Assembly (NCBI RefSeq): GCF_014655955.1
Contig: NZ_BNBO01000003.1
Span: 276,534 to 340,533 of the forward strand
Reading direction: 5' to 3'
Origin: Kitasatospora indigofera
GTDB lineage: Bacteria > Actinomycetota > Actinomycetes > Streptomycetales > Streptomycetaceae
DNA: 64,000 nt
In this document: piece by piece, positions 17,427 through 25,424 of the stretch
How positions within the stretch are numbered: the first letter of the stretch is position 1
Layout of the letters: the number at the start of each line of letters is the position of its first letter
Translations under genes and position numbers: made by a program
The notes under the pieces: generated by a model
Seen by the model: the letters and a program-made list of their open reading frames with translations, nothing else
The model's database searches: none
What the model was told of the DNA's origin: nothing

Positions 17427-17852
17427 AGCTCACCCCTTCCGCTCTTCTCGCGAGAGTAGACCACCCCGTAGCCGAGAGTCACCAGGTTTCCGGAAGCAGG
17501 CGCTCCGGGGTGGTGGAGCCTTTTGGCTGGCGCCCTGTCTGGTCTGGGGCCGAGCATGATCGGGGGGCCTAAGCAGTTGCGACTCGATCGGGACTTCTAA
17601 GCCTGACCGCAATGGCCGAGTGCCCCCGGTCTTGCTCGTGCGGGTCCCGGTCCTGGTAGGTGAGCCGCCCCGCCCTCAGTCCCGGCGGGCTCTGGGCTTT
17701 GCGCTCTTCTGCCATCCAGCCGCCAGCCTGGCCTGGGCGCCGCCGAAGCGGGGCAAAGGCAGGAGTGTCAAAGAGCGGCCAGGGCCGCACGATGGTGCCC
17801 TGCACTCCCCTTGATCAAGTAGCGAAACTCATGACAGCCCTGGCCATCCGGT
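17427..17852. other. Spacer between the two cargo genes
   Basis: About 425 bases between the 626-residue gene and the deformylase-fusion gene, both on the minus strand. Short frames exist here (for example 17569-17805, minus), but none has a convincing ribosome-binding site or a recognisable domain. GC rises sharply compared with the neighbouring cargo gene. It probably holds the promoter of the 626-residue gene; no clear -35/-10 pair was identified. Confidence 0.4.
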
Positions 17853-19370
17853 CTAGCGATCCGTTGGCTTGCTGTCGTAGCTCCAGTTCCGACCTGTACC
17901 GCGATACTCAGAGACGGGGATGGGTTCGACGCCGGGGCGCATGCGCGCGGTGTAGAGAGCCCCCTCCAAGTGGTCAATCTCATGTGCGACAAGGCGAGCC
18001 ACGGCATCCTCAAAGATGGTGATTCGGCGCTCGCCACCGATGTCCTGATGTTCGACAGTGATGGCCCGCGGGCGCGGCACCATGCCGCGGACGTCGAAGA
18101 AGCTCCAGCACCCCTCGTAGTGCTCGTCCGTCTCAGCGGACTCCTCGATCACCTGGGGGTTCAGCAAGGTCAGCGTTTCGCCGGCAGCGGTGCGCACGAT
18201 GGCAGCGGCGCGGTCGATCCCAATCTGGGGAGCGGCCACGCCCATCCCCTTGCTGAAGTTGTGGATGCCCGCTGCCCGCTCGGCGGCCGCGTTGAGCTCT
18301 GCAACGACCCTCCTCACGTCCTCTGCTTCCGCCGGAAGGTCGAACGCGCGGGCTCGCCCTGTAAGGATCGGGTCACCGGCCTGGACCACTCCGATCGATC
18401 GCATCTTCTCGCTGGCAGTGTTGGCGGACACGGGCGCAGTCTCCTCAGGGTTGGGCCGGGCCCGGAACTTCCACTCCAGGCGATAGCGAGCGTGCAATGG
18501 CGGGTCGTCGGTCGTCCACGAGAAGACCTGTCGGTCCTCGGTGGGAGCCTTGTGGATCGCTGTTCGGAACGGGAAGGCGGCGGCGGTCATGGTCGTCTCA
18601 GTGCCCCACACAGCGGGGTCCAGCTCGGCGGGGAAGTTGAGCCGGACGCTCAGGCGCTCCGTAGGCAGCCGCACGGCGCGCTGAAACCAGGTACCCCACT
18701 TGTCGTCGCTGACGGTGTAGGAGTACTCGATCCAGGTGCTCTCTCCCGGGTAGAGCGGGTAGCGGCCGTAGCTGTTCTCGAACAGCAGCCAGAGTTCCTT
18801 GAAAGCATCCCGGTCGTGTTGGACTCGCCAGCCAACCGGCTCATTGCCCACCCGCGCGCTGAGGTCGATCTCCTCCCAGGTGAGCGGGTTTTCCCGGTAG
18901 AGGCGGTTCGAGCGCTCGGGGCTACCTGGGTAGCGGTCGACCGAGATGCGGATCAAGTATCGGGCGATTGGGTCCGGACTCGCGTTGTAGAGCAGGCGTC
19001 GCTGGGTGGCACGGTAAGTGCGGCCGTCGTAGTACAGCTCGGCATCGTCGTGCTTCACGATGACGCTCGTGGCTTGGTTGTCACCTGCCACAGCATCCGG
19101 ATCCGCAGGATGAAGGCCCGCCGCTTCGAGCCGGGCGGGTTGCTCAATCTCCCTGAATGCTCGACGGAGCGCTCCGCCAGCGTGCAGCACCCGGTCAGCC
19201 TGCTCGGCGAAGGGGGCGGACGGCTTCTGGTGACCGCTCTCCACCTTCGAGACGTAGGACGGCGTGTAGCCGACCGCCTTGGCCAACGCTGACTGTGACA
19301 GGCCCCGTACGTCCCTCCAGCGCTTCAACTCTGCGATGAATGGCTCTGCTCCCGGCGTCTCGCTTGGCAT
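17853..19370 (-). CDS. HTH-linker-peptide deformylase fusion protein
   Basis: A 505-residue three-part protein. Residues 10-65 are an XRE-type helix-turn-helix (LSQSALAKAVGYTPSYVSKV). Residues 100-310 are a strand-rich domain with many aromatics that I cannot assign. Residues 323-485 are a peptide deformylase with all three motifs: GMGVAAPQ (375-382), EGCWS (419-423, usually EGCLS) and HEIDH (463-467). Metal ligands C421, H463, H467 and catalytic E464 are intact. Deformylases remove formyl groups from new proteins; here DNA binding is joined to it. ATG start. Two 11-bp tandem repeats lie just upstream and could be its operator. A spare deformylase could give resistance to deformylase inhibitors or form a sensing system; both are inference. 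Confidence 0.9.
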   Translation of the reverse strand: MPSETPGAEPFIAELKRWRDVRGLSQSALAKAVGYTPSYVSKVESGHQKPSAPFAEQADRVLHAGGALRRAFREIEQPARLEAAGLHPADPDAVAGDNQATSVIVKHDDAELYYDGRTYRATQRRLLYNASPDPIARYLIRISVDRYPGSPERSNRLYRENPLTWEEIDLSARVGNEPVGWRVQHDRDAFKELWLLFENSYGRYPLYPGESTWIEYSYTVSDDKWGTWFQRAVRLPTERLSVRLNFPAELDPAVWGTETTMTAAAFPFRTAIHKAPTEDRQVFSWTTDDPPLHARYRLEWKFRARPNPEETAPVSANTASEKMRSIGVVQAGDPILTGRARAFDLPAEAEDVRRVVAELNAAAERAAGIHNFSKGMGVAAPQIGIDRAAAIVRTAAGETLTLLNPQVIEESAETDEHYEGCWSFFDVRGMVPRPRAITVEHQDIGGERRITIFEDAVARLVAHEIDHLEGALYTARMRPGVEPIPVSEYRGTGRNWSYDSKPTDR

Positions 19371-19392
19371 CTCGTCCCCCCTGAGAACTGTG

Positions 19393-19414
19393 CCTGTGAG
19401 TGACCTGTGAGTGA
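19393..19414. promoter_or_regulatory. Tandem 11-bp repeat upstream of the HTH-deformylase gene
   Basis: CCTGTGAGTGA occurs twice without a gap (19393-19403, 19404-19414), 23 bases before the start codon of the HTH-deformylase gene. The position suits an operator for its own HTH. The intergenic stretch continues to 19543. A small plus-strand frame beginning at an ATG near 19500, with an AAAGGGAG site, could be the remains of a truncated gene. Confidence 0.45.
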
Positions 19415-19543
19415 TCGACTCTCAGCCTGTAATCACTGCCCTGGCATGGGCTTTGCTGACTCTGCCAGAAGGAAGCCACAGAGCTGAAAGGGAGTCACCA
19501 TGCGAGCCGTGAAGCGTCGCTCCACCCCCTGGCACAGCTTCGG

Positions 19544-19912
19544 CTACCCCTCTCGACTGCCGAGCAGCGTCTCCAAAGCGTCCAGCCGCTCGGTCAGGGT
19601 CTCCACCTGCGACTCAAGCTCCTCGACCCGGCCGGCCAGTCCGCGGTTCGCGGGGATGCTGGCAGCTGCTGCGTCCTCGCCAGGCCGGCGGACGAACGTG
19701 CCGCGCCCTTGGGTCGAGTAGACCAAGCCTTCCTCCCGGAGCACCCGCACCCCGCTGGATGCCGTCATGACAGCCACGCCAAAGCGGTCGGCCAACTGCC
19801 TTGCAGATGGCAGCTTCTGGCCGGGCTGAAGTGCGCCGGAGCTGATCTCGTCACGGAGCGCGTCAGCGACCTGGACGTAGGGGGCGCGGTCGTCATCGCT
19901 GGAGACAGTCAT
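19544..19912 (-). CDS. GntR-family repressor, KorSA-like candidate
   Basis: A 122-residue protein: a GntR-type winged helix (YVQVADALRDEISSGALQPGQKLPSARQLADRFGVAVMTASSGVRVLREEGLVYSTQGRGTF... by segments), then a short coiled coil (AGRVEELESQVETLTERLDALETLL) in place of an effector domain. The ATG at 19912 is preferred; an upstream GTG adds eight residues. Small GntR repressors without a large effector domain control replication and transfer in pSAM2-type elements (KorSA), and this gene lies divergently next to the replication module. Probable targets are the repeated ACACCTAGG sites in the shared intergenic region. Confidence 0.85.
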   Translation of the reverse strand: MTVSSDDDRAPYVQVADALRDEISSGALQPGQKLPSARQLADRFGVAVMTASSGVRVLREEGLVYSTQGRGTFVRRPGEDAAAASIPANRGLAGRVEELESQVETLTERLDALETLLGSREG

Positions 19913-19944
19913 GCCGTTCAGCCTATCCGCTGCCACGACCTAAC

Positions 19945-19997
19945 ACACCTAGGCCGATCCAGTTGACACGTTGATACACCTAGGTCAGCATAGGTGT
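19945..19997. promoter_or_regulatory. Divergent operator/promoter region of the element's control switch
   Basis: ACACCTAGG occurs at 19945-19953 and 19976-19984. The second copy also pairs with TAGGTGT at 19991-19997 as an inverted repeat. TTGACA (19963-19968) and CAGCAT (19986-19991), 17 bases apart, form a plus-strand promoter overlapping these sites. Binding of a repressor here would block the HTH gene and everything downstream. A perfect 11-bp hairpin (20022-20032 with 20052-20062) follows in the leader and may act as an attenuator. Confidence 0.55.
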
Positions 19998-20085
19998 CAG
20001 AAGGAAGCCCCACGGAAGTCTGTGGAGCGGCGCCTTTCCGCCAAGTCAGCACGCCGCTCCACGCCCCAATGAAGGGAGTTCCATC

Positions 20086-20844
20086 ATGCCTGCAACCGCC
20101 ACCACCCTGCACGGCAACGCCCGTCTGCGCTCCGCCCTGACGGCCTCCGAGCACACAGTCGAGTCCCTGGCCCGGGCCATCGGCATGGACCCGCGCACGG
20201 TGGAGCGGTGGCTTAACGAGCCCAGCCGCACCCCGTACGCCCGTCACGCCTTGGCCACCGCCAAGCTCCTGCACACCGACCCCTACGAGCTGTGGCCGAC
20301 CCTCGGCAGCCGCCACAAGGCCACCCCCGCGCCCCGGGACGAACTCCTCACCTGGTTCCCGACCCGCAGCGCGGTGCCCGGCGATCTCTGGACCCGCGCA
20401 ATGCTCACCGCGACCGACCGAATCGACATCGCGGTGACCTGCGGGCTGTTCCTCGCCGACACCGCCCCCGACCTGAATCGGATCCTCACCGAACGCGCCG
20501 CGGCCGGCGCGCGGGTGCGCCTGGCCCTGCCCGACCCGAGCACCGCCCCCACCCAGGCCGAAGCCACCCGGCTGCTGCTGGTCGAAGACCTCTTCGCCGA
20601 CCTGCACGGCCGGTCCGGTGTGCGGCTGGCCCGGCACGCGGGCCTGGCCAATGACGTGATCCGGGCGGACGACCACCTGTTGGTCATGCCGAAGGTGGAC
20701 GGCTGCCCGGCCGCCGCGGCGCCGGTCCTGCACCTGCACCGGCTGGAGACCGCACCCCTGACGGCCGCCTACCTGACCGGCGTGGACCACGTCTTCAGCA
20801 CCGCCATCCCCCACATCTCCCCCAGGCGCCTGACCACCGCCTGA
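20086..20844 (+). CDS. HTH regulator with PLD-like C-terminal domain (DUF5919-type)
   Basis: A 252-residue protein with an N-terminal helix-turn-helix (ESLARAIGMDPRTVERWLNEP, residues 24-44). A C-terminal alpha/beta domain (LWTRAMLTATDRIDIAVTCGLFL then RAAAGARVRLALPDP) resembles the phospholipase-D-like domain found in a streptomycete regulator family; I recall the name DUF5919. No HxK catalytic motif was seen. ATG start behind GAAGGGAG. It is the first plus-strand gene of the replication/excision module, downstream of the operator cluster, so it probably controls that module. It takes the place of the activator Pra known in pSAM2 without resembling it. Confidence 0.78.
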   Translation: MPATATTLHGNARLRSALTASEHTVESLARAIGMDPRTVERWLNEPSRTPYARHALATAKLLHTDPYELWPTLGSRHKATPAPRDELLTWFPTRSAVPGDLWTRAMLTATDRIDIAVTCGLFLADTAPDLNRILTERAAAGARVRLALPDPSTAPTQAEATRLLLVEDLFADLHGRSGVRLARHAGLANDVIRADDHLLVMPKVDGCPAAAAPVLHLHRLETAPLTAAYLTGVDHVFSTAIPHISPRRLTTA

Positions 20845-21333
20845 GCATCGGTGAGCACCTGGTGAGCGGCCACCTGCCCACCGGTGGGCGCCAAGGAGGC
20901 GGAGAAGCGCTTTACCCGCCTCCGGCCGGTCGCCCTGATCGACCGCCCGCCGGGGCGGTGGTGGGCACCGACTGCCCACCCGACTGCCCACCGACTGTGC
21001 GGTGGGCGCCCACCGGACCGACCACCTCCTCTCTTTGCTGATCAGCAAAGAGAGGGTGCCCACCGGTGCCGGTCAGTCGGCCGACCGCCCTGCCCGATCC
21101 GGTCACCGACAACAGCGCTTCTCCGGCCGGGCAGCAGGTCTCAACGGTCGCCCTCTGATCTGCCACGACAGGCCGTTCCGCGGTTCCTTGGCCACTGCCC
21201 GTCCCGGAGAAGCGCCCTTCCCCCCGATCGGCACCCGACCATCGCACCCGACCGGAGACACCGACCGATGCGCGACCCACCAGCCCCGCAGCCGACCGAG
21301 CACCCTTCCGCCTAGCAGCCGGAGATCCCCCCG
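20845..21333. promoter_or_regulatory. Palindrome cluster before the replication gene: candidate origin or operator region
   Basis: About 490 gene-free bases packed with symmetry. Perfect 14-bp palindromes GCCCACCGGTGGGC (20876-20889) and GGTGGGCGCCCACC (21001-21014) occur with several related half-sites GTGGGCACC/GCCCACC. A perfect 28-bp palindrome spans 21028-21055, centred on TTTGCTGATCAGCAAA, far less GC-rich than its surroundings. Iterons and palindromes ahead of a replication gene suggest an origin or the binding sites of the element's own regulator. Confidence 0.5.
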
Positions 21334-22671
21334 ATGACCGTCGAAACCCAGCACACGGCCGCCCCCGACGACGTCCGACCAACCCGGGCGGCGAACCCGC
21401 TCTACGACCCCCAGCCCGACGCCGAGCGCCCCGCACGGCCCGGCCCGGTGCCAGACCCGGACGTGTTCACCGGCTGGGTCGGACAGACCGTCCGGGACCT
21501 GGACCCGACCACCGAAGCCGACCCCGTCGCCATCCTGGTGAACCTGCTGTCCGCCGGCGGAGCCATCATCGGCCCCGGCCCGTTCCTGTGGATCGGCAAC
21601 GACCGCCACCCCGCCCTCATCTGGGCCCTGACCGTCGGAGCCACCGCCGCCGGCCGCAAGGGCGCAGCCAGCAACACCGTCAAGCGGCTGTTCAAGGCCG
21701 CCGACCCGCAGTTCGTCGCCAACCACATGCCCTCCGGCCTGTCCTCCGGGGAAGGCCTGATCGAGGCCGTGCGCGACGGCGACCCCGACCCGAAGCCCGG
21801 TAAGGCCGCGAAGGGCGGTGAGGGCGTCGTGGACAAGCGGCTGTGGGTGGTGGAGTCGGAGTACGGCATCACCATGGCCCGTGCCCGCCGCGAGGGCTCA
21901 TCCCTGGGCGGGGTGCTGCGGCAGGCGTGGAACGGCGAGGACCTGGGCGTGATGAACCGTGAGGCGATGCGCTCCACTGCCCCGCACATCGCCCTGATCG
22001 GGCACATCTCCCCCCGTGAGCTACGCGCCAAGATGCAGGACTCCGAGCTTGCCGGGGGCACCTACAACCGGTTCCTGCCGGTGTTCGTCCACCGCAACCT
22101 GTCCCTGCCCGATGCCACCGGCGCCCCCGAGCACCTGGTCAACACCCTGGCCAATACATGGCGGACCGTGCTCACCGACGCCCGCCAGGTCGGGGAGGTC
22201 AAGCTCACCGACGCGGCCGGACAGCTCTGGCGCGAAGAGGTCTACCCGGCCCTGTCCGGCGCCGATGACGACGACGGGCCCCTCGCCGAGTTCACGGCCC
22301 GCGCCGCCCCCTACGCCAAGCGCGCCGCCATGGTCTACGCCCTCCTCGACAACAGCGACCGCATCCAGGAGCAGCACCTGCGGGCCTCATGGGCGCTCAT
22401 CCGATACGCCCGCGCCAGCGCCGCCCACATCCTCGGACCGGCCGCCGGCGGCACCGGAGACCCAAACCTCGACAAGCTGGCCGCCGCCGTGAAGACCGCC
22501 GCACCCGGCGGGCTCACCCAGTCCGAGGTGCAGGTCATGTTCAAGCGCCAGAACGCCACCCAGCGGGGCGAGTTGACCGCCCGGCTCTGCCAGCTGCCCG
22601 GCTTCGCCGCCGCCCAGGTCCCCAACGGTGGCAGGCACACCACGGTCTACCTCTACGCCCCGCCCGACTGA
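21334..22671 (+). CDS. DUF3987-like putative replication protein
   Basis: A 445-residue protein resembling the DUF3987/YfjI group of helicase-like proteins in mobile elements. A P-loop-like GATAAGRKGA at residues 102-111 departs from the GxxxxGK[ST] consensus by having G where S/T is expected. An acidic Walker-B-like VVESEYG stands at 172-178. The C-terminus (LTQSEVQVMFKRQNATQRGELTARL) looks like a winged helix. No primase catalytic domain is fused to it. ATG start with GGAG 10 bases upstream. Its position between the regulator and xis/int suggests it drives autonomous replication of the excised element; the altered P-loop leaves its ATPase activity open. Confidence 0.75.
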   Translation: MTVETQHTAAPDDVRPTRAANPLYDPQPDAERPARPGPVPDPDVFTGWVGQTVRDLDPTTEADPVAILVNLLSAGGAIIGPGPFLWIGNDRHPALIWALTVGATAAGRKGAASNTVKRLFKAADPQFVANHMPSGLSSGEGLIEAVRDGDPDPKPGKAAKGGEGVVDKRLWVVESEYGITMARARREGSSLGGVLRQAWNGEDLGVMNREAMRSTAPHIALIGHISPRELRAKMQDSELAGGTYNRFLPVFVHRNLSLPDATGAPEHLVNTLANTWRTVLTDARQVGEVKLTDAAGQLWREEVYPALSGADDDDGPLAEFTARAAPYAKRAAMVYALLDNSDRIQEQHLRASWALIRYARASAAHILGPAAGGTGDPNLDKLAAAVKTAAPGGLTQSEVQVMFKRQNATQRGELTARLCQLPGFAAAQVPNGGRHTTVYLYAPPD

Positions 22672-23586
22672 CCGACAGCCCGGCCAGCCCCGCACGGGAG
22701 GAAGAAGCCACCCCTCCCCCGGGCGGGGCGGGGGTGGTCTCTTCATCCCCCCGCCTTTCCGGACCGGGGCCGGAAAGCCCGCAAAGGTCGGAAAGCCCTC
22801 CCACCTGCACAAACGCTCGGCGGAAAGCGGTCCGAAATGGTCCGCGAAGCCCCCGCCCCACCACCACCGGACCCATACCGGACCCCTTTCCGGACCATCG
22901 CGGACCACTTTCCGCCAGCCAAAACCCCAGTTCAAAGCCCTTTCCGGCCTTTTCGGCCTTTCCGGACCATCCCCAAGCCACCGAACGGACGGCACCCATG
23001 CCAGCAACCACCCCCAGCGCATCCGAGCCGCCCAGCGAACCGGACACCCCGGAGCCCGTCGCCCGCTCACCACCAAGCCCCCGCCCCCCACGCCACCGGC
23101 CCCGCCAGTCCGCTCCATCTCGATTTACACCCCCGCCAGACCCCCGCCAGGGTCGATAAAAGCCCAGGTCAGCGCAGTGCCGACCGCCGCCAGACCCCAG
23201 CCAGGAGGCGCCCCGCAGGCGCGCTTCCGGCACCGGTCGGCACCGGTCCCGACACGACTGCCGGGGCTGTGACCTGCGGCTTTCCAAGGCTGGCGGGGGT
23301 CTGGCGGGGGTGAGGGTCCCACAAAAGCCCATGTCAGAGCGCCGGTCGGCCCCGACGAAACCGGGGCCCAGTGACCGATCCGTCAGGCCGCCGGCCGCAC
23401 CCCGCGCACCCTGGCCCACGCCACTTCGAGCCCCCGCCCAGGACGCCAAACAGCCCGCGCGAAGGCCCAGCTCGGCCCGTGTCACGAGGGCCGGAACGAC
23501 AGTCCGTCCCAGCGCCCGAGGCTGCCCCCTGGAGCACCACCGCGCACCCCGTGGAGCACCACCAACAGTGCCAGAAAGGCGACGCC
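22672..23586. repeat. Repeat-rich non-coding region: CTTTCCGGACC iterons and a 23-bp inverted repeat
   Basis: About 915 bases without a supported gene. CTTTCCGGACC occurs exactly three times (22755-22765, 22886-22896, 22958-22968), with many half-sites CGGAAAG/CTTTCCG between. Further on, a perfect 23-bp inverted repeat built on CCCCCGCCAGACCCCCGCC pairs 23128-23150 with 23290-23312. Each arm is followed by AAAAGCCC(A/G)-GTCAG-type sequence (near 23158 and 23323), a direct-repeat pair. Such arrays suit a replication origin, a transfer locus or regulator sites. Long frames across this region are low-complexity and are not accepted as genes. Confidence 0.55.
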
Positions 23587-23850
23587 GTGCCCCAGCCCAA
23601 GGTGATCCCGCTCCGACCCTCCGACGAACCGCAACGCCGGCCCGCCCAGGCTGGCGCCAAGCCCGCCCTGCCGGTCTACCTCACGCCCGAGGAGCTGGCC
23701 GACCTCCTGCGCCTGCCGTCCGTGGAGACCGTCTACCAGTGGCGCCGCAAGCACACCGGCCCGCGCGGCTTCCGCGCCGGCCGCCACCTCCGCTACGACC
23801 TGGCCGACGTCCAAGCCTGGATCGCCCACCAGCAGGAACCGGCCGCCTGA
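23587..23850 (+). CDS. xis: Excisionase, MerR/AlpA-like helix-turn-helix
   Basis: An 87-residue DNA-binding protein of the excisionase type. Its core, YLTPEELADLLRLPSVETVYQW followed by GFRAGRHLRYDLADVQAW, is the standard winged helix-turn-helix of actinomycete Xis proteins. GTG start with AAAGG about ten bases upstream. The frame runs further upstream, but that part is shadow. The stop is followed by a 15-bp terminator, then the integrase. Role: it binds the att region and steers the integrase towards excision. Confidence 0.88.
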   Translation: MPQPKVIPLRPSDEPQRRPAQAGAKPALPVYLTPEELADLLRLPSVETVYQWRRKHTGPRGFRAGRHLRYDLADVQAWIAHQQEPAA

Positions 23851-23909
23851 CCGCTCGCAACGGGCATCGCATCCGCCCTTCCCGCATCACGTCAAAGAGT
23901 GCCGGTCCG

Positions 23910-23947
23910 GCTTGGCCTGGGCGCCTCCGACAGCGCCCAGGCCAAGC
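23910..23947. terminator. Terminator between xis and int
   Basis: A perfect 15-bp stem (GCTTGGCCTGGGCGC at 23910-23924, complement at 23933-23947) with an 8-base loop. It separates the excisionase from the integrase, so the integrase may have its own promoter in 23948-24145 or depend on readthrough. Confidence 0.75.
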
Positions 23948-24145
23948 CCCCAGAGCCCGTGCCAATCACCCGCCGTCAGCGAAAAAGCCGGGCCTCTGGG
24001 ACCGGCGAAGCGGCACTGCCCGAGTGCCCGGCCCACGGCTGGAACAGCCGGCACGCACCACCGCCGAACCGCGAGCGCAGAGCCAAGAAACCGCACGTCG
24101 AATTCCAAGTACCCCTCCACCACCCGCACCGAAGGAGTCCGCCAC

Positions 24146-25390
24146 ATGGCCGGACACATCCAAGACCGCTGGTTCAAGACCGAGACCGCTCCCGACGGCA
24201 AGTGCCGCAAGGTCAAGACCGACCGGCACGGCACCGGCATGCGCTACCGGGCCCGGTACGTCGGTCCGGACGGCACCGAGAGGAGCCAGTCTTTCCCCGA
24301 CCGCCAGAAGCGGCAGGCTGACCAGTGGCTCGCCCAGATCGAGACGGACATGGCCCGGGGCCAGTACATCGATCCGAGCGCCGGCCGGACGACCGTGAAG
24401 CAGTTCGCGGAACAGTGGCTCCGGTCGCTCAGCATGGACCCGCAGTCCTACGTGAGCACCGAGCAGCGGATCCGGCTGCACGTGGTCCCGCACCTGGGCA
24501 CGCGGCCCCTGGGGTCGGTGCGGCCGTCCCACATCCGCGAGTGGCTGGTGACGCTCACGGATCAGGGCCTGTCCGCCGCCACACAGCGGGTCGTGTTCGC
24601 GAACCTCGGCACGATGCTCACGGCGGCGGTGGAAGACCGGTTGATCCCGAGCAACCCGTGCCGATCCACCTCCGTCCGGGCCCCGAAGCTGCTCCCCCGC
24701 CGCATCACGCCGTGGCTCGTCACCCGCGTCATGGCGGTCCGCGCCTCACTGCCGGAGCACTACCAACCATTGGTCGACCTGGGCGCCGGTTGCGGGATGC
24801 GCCAGGGCGAGATTTTCGGCTTGGCTTCGGACGACATCGACTTCGCGGAAGGGGTGGTCCACGTCGTCCGGCAGATCCGGCTCATTCGGAACCGCCCAGT
24901 ATTCTCGCTGCCGAAGGGCGGGAAGACTCGCACGGTCCCTCTGCCGAGTTCCGTCGCGCGGGCCCTGCGAAAGCAGATCGACGCCTATCCCCCGGTCAGC
25001 GTCACCCTGCCGTGGCGAGACGTGGATGGTCCGCCGACCACAGCCAGCCTGGTGTTCGTGGACGCCAAGAAGCTGCACCTCCACCGCAACCGGTTCAACC
25101 GCGGGGAGTGGCGTTCCGCGCTCACGGCGGCCGACGTGCCGCACGGACGCGAGAACGGCATGCACGCGCTGCGGCACTTCTATGCGTCGGTCCTGCTGGA
25201 CGCCGGCGAGAACATCAAGGCCGTGAGCGAGTACCTGGGGCACCACGATCCGGGCTTCACCCTCCGGACTTACACCCACCTCATGCCGAGCAGCGAGAAG
25301 CGCACCACCGAGGCTGTGGACCGGGCGTTCGGAGACGGCCCAGAAGCGGACGACGGCCCCACGACGGCCCCGCTACCTGATCGAGGGTAG
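24146..25390 (+). CDS. int: Tyrosine recombinase (site-specific integrase)
   Basis: A 414-residue phage-type integrase. An N-terminal AP2-like arm-binding part (KTDRHGTGMRYRARYVGPDG) is followed by a SAM-like core-binding domain (TTVKQFAEQWLRSL). The catalytic domain has R in GCGMRQGE near residue 217, HALRHFYAS near 340, LGHHD, and the nucleophile Y in RTYTHLM near 376. ATG start behind GAAGGAG (24131-24137); an earlier in-frame start gives only low-complexity sequence. The stop lies 34 bases from the right core repeat, the usual int-attP arrangement. It recombines the 13-bp core at the mrp 3' end. Confidence 0.96.
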   Translation: MAGHIQDRWFKTETAPDGKCRKVKTDRHGTGMRYRARYVGPDGTERSQSFPDRQKRQADQWLAQIETDMARGQYIDPSAGRTTVKQFAEQWLRSLSMDPQSYVSTEQRIRLHVVPHLGTRPLGSVRPSHIREWLVTLTDQGLSAATQRVVFANLGTMLTAAVEDRLIPSNPCRSTSVRAPKLLPRRITPWLVTRVMAVRASLPEHYQPLVDLGAGCGMRQGEIFGLASDDIDFAEGVVHVVRQIRLIRNRPVFSLPKGGKTRTVPLPSSVARALRKQIDAYPPVSVTLPWRDVDGPPTTASLVFVDAKKLHLHRNRFNRGEWRSALTAADVPHGRENGMHALRHFYASVLLDAGENIKAVSEYLGHHDPGFTLRTYTHLMPSSEKRTTEAVDRAFGDGPEADDGPTTAPLPDRG

Positions 25391-25424
25391 ATAGTGGCTG
25401 GTCAGGAGGCTGTCAGCCTGACTT

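Noticed and set aside
17569..17805. 78-residue minus-strand frame between the cargo genes
   Set aside because: No ribosome-binding site or recognisable domain, and a composition close to random frames. Not enough to call a gene.
19500..19721. 73-residue plus-strand frame with AAAGGGAG before its ATG
   Set aside because: Most of it lies antisense to the GntR gene and its sequence there is Ser/Arg noise. Only the first 15 codons lie outside that gene, so at most this is the remains of a truncated gene.
22755..22968. CTTTCCGGACC repeats considered as a CRISPR array
   Set aside because: Repeat units are only 11 bp, spacing is irregular (about 60-120 bases), orientation is mixed in the half-sites, and there are no cas genes.
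22628..23272. Long plus-strand frames across the repeat-rich region after the replication gene
   Set aside because: Translation is Pro/Arg/Ser low-complexity in several frames at once, and the DNA repeats explain the open frames better.
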